A stretch of 15,802 nucleotides of DNA from Candidatus Aalborgicola lynettensis (GTDB lineage: Bacteria; Pseudomonadota; Gammaproteobacteria; Burkholderiales; Burkholderiaceae_C): NCBI GenBank assembly GCA_016719405.1, contig JADJZE010000027.1:1-15802 (forward strand), read 5' to 3'. The position numbers and the translations under genes were made by a program. The notes under the pieces are model-generated. The model was not told the origin of the DNA and did no database searches. It saw only the letters and a program-made list of their open reading frames with translations. Positions 15,788 through 15,802 of the stretch are shown piece after piece. Position 1 is the stretch's first letter; each line of letters starts with the position of its first letter.

Positions 15788-15802
15788 TTTGTTTTCTGGC
15801 GG

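Noticed and set aside
1..15802. CRISPR array, transposon, integron or prophage structure
   Set aside because: No regularly spaced repeats, terminal inverted repeats, transposase, integrase or phage structural genes are visible; the five repeats are single intergenic copies.

Overview
The window looks like chromosomal DNA of a betaproteobacterium, most likely Comamonadaceae (Rhodoferax/Polaromonas/Acidovorax-like). The evidence is GC-rich codon use, a betaproteobacterial-type GlnS, and a short intergenic repeat whose core (GCGCAAGCAGCTACTAAAAA) I associate from memory with that family. I see no rRNA, tRNA, CRISPR array, transposase or integrase.

Layout. (1) 1-5090, minus strand: a probable five-gene transcription unit. 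It starts at a sigma70-like promoter (5046-5074) with an 18-bp palindrome in its spacer and a second palindrome abutting the -35. Gene order is acyltransferase 1, an alpha/beta-hydrolase lipase, acyltransferase 2, a zinc-ribbon protein, acyltransferase 3 (cut by the window edge). Several genes are translationally coupled. I read this as a membrane-lipid or neutral-lipid acyl-transfer/hydrolysis cluster under one repressor, and it is the best candidate for an undescribed system here. (2) 5090-5510: no intact gene; a LysR remnant and a small plus-strand remnant. (3) 5552-8330, minus: AlkC-type DNA glycosylase, a probable beta-propeller protein and a small YdjM-like inner-membrane protein, separated by copies of the repeat. 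(4) 8419-10833, plus: a four-helix membrane protein and an AmpG-like MFS transporter. (5) 10845-11871, minus: four overlapping small genes, two stacked DUF4160/DUF2442 pairs. In the second pair the DUF4160 N-terminus is replaced by the N-terminus of a DUF924 protein. (6) 11917-15146, minus: glnS, then (upstream of it in transcription) an HD-GYP-like protein. (7) 15253-15787, minus: a P-loop ATPase of the AAA_28/NadR-like type.

Sequence quality matters for reading this window. Genes between about 2.7 and 9.1 kb are intact. Nearly every gene outside that stretch (1-2.7 kb and 9.1-15.8 kb), including essential glnS, is broken by single-base shifts, mostly apparent deletions, plus a few nonsense transitions. 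This fits an unpolished, low-coverage contig with poor ends better than true gene decay. I therefore give gene limits as the span of the reconstructed protein and mark the breaks. Protein identities come from recognising motifs by eye; no database search was run.
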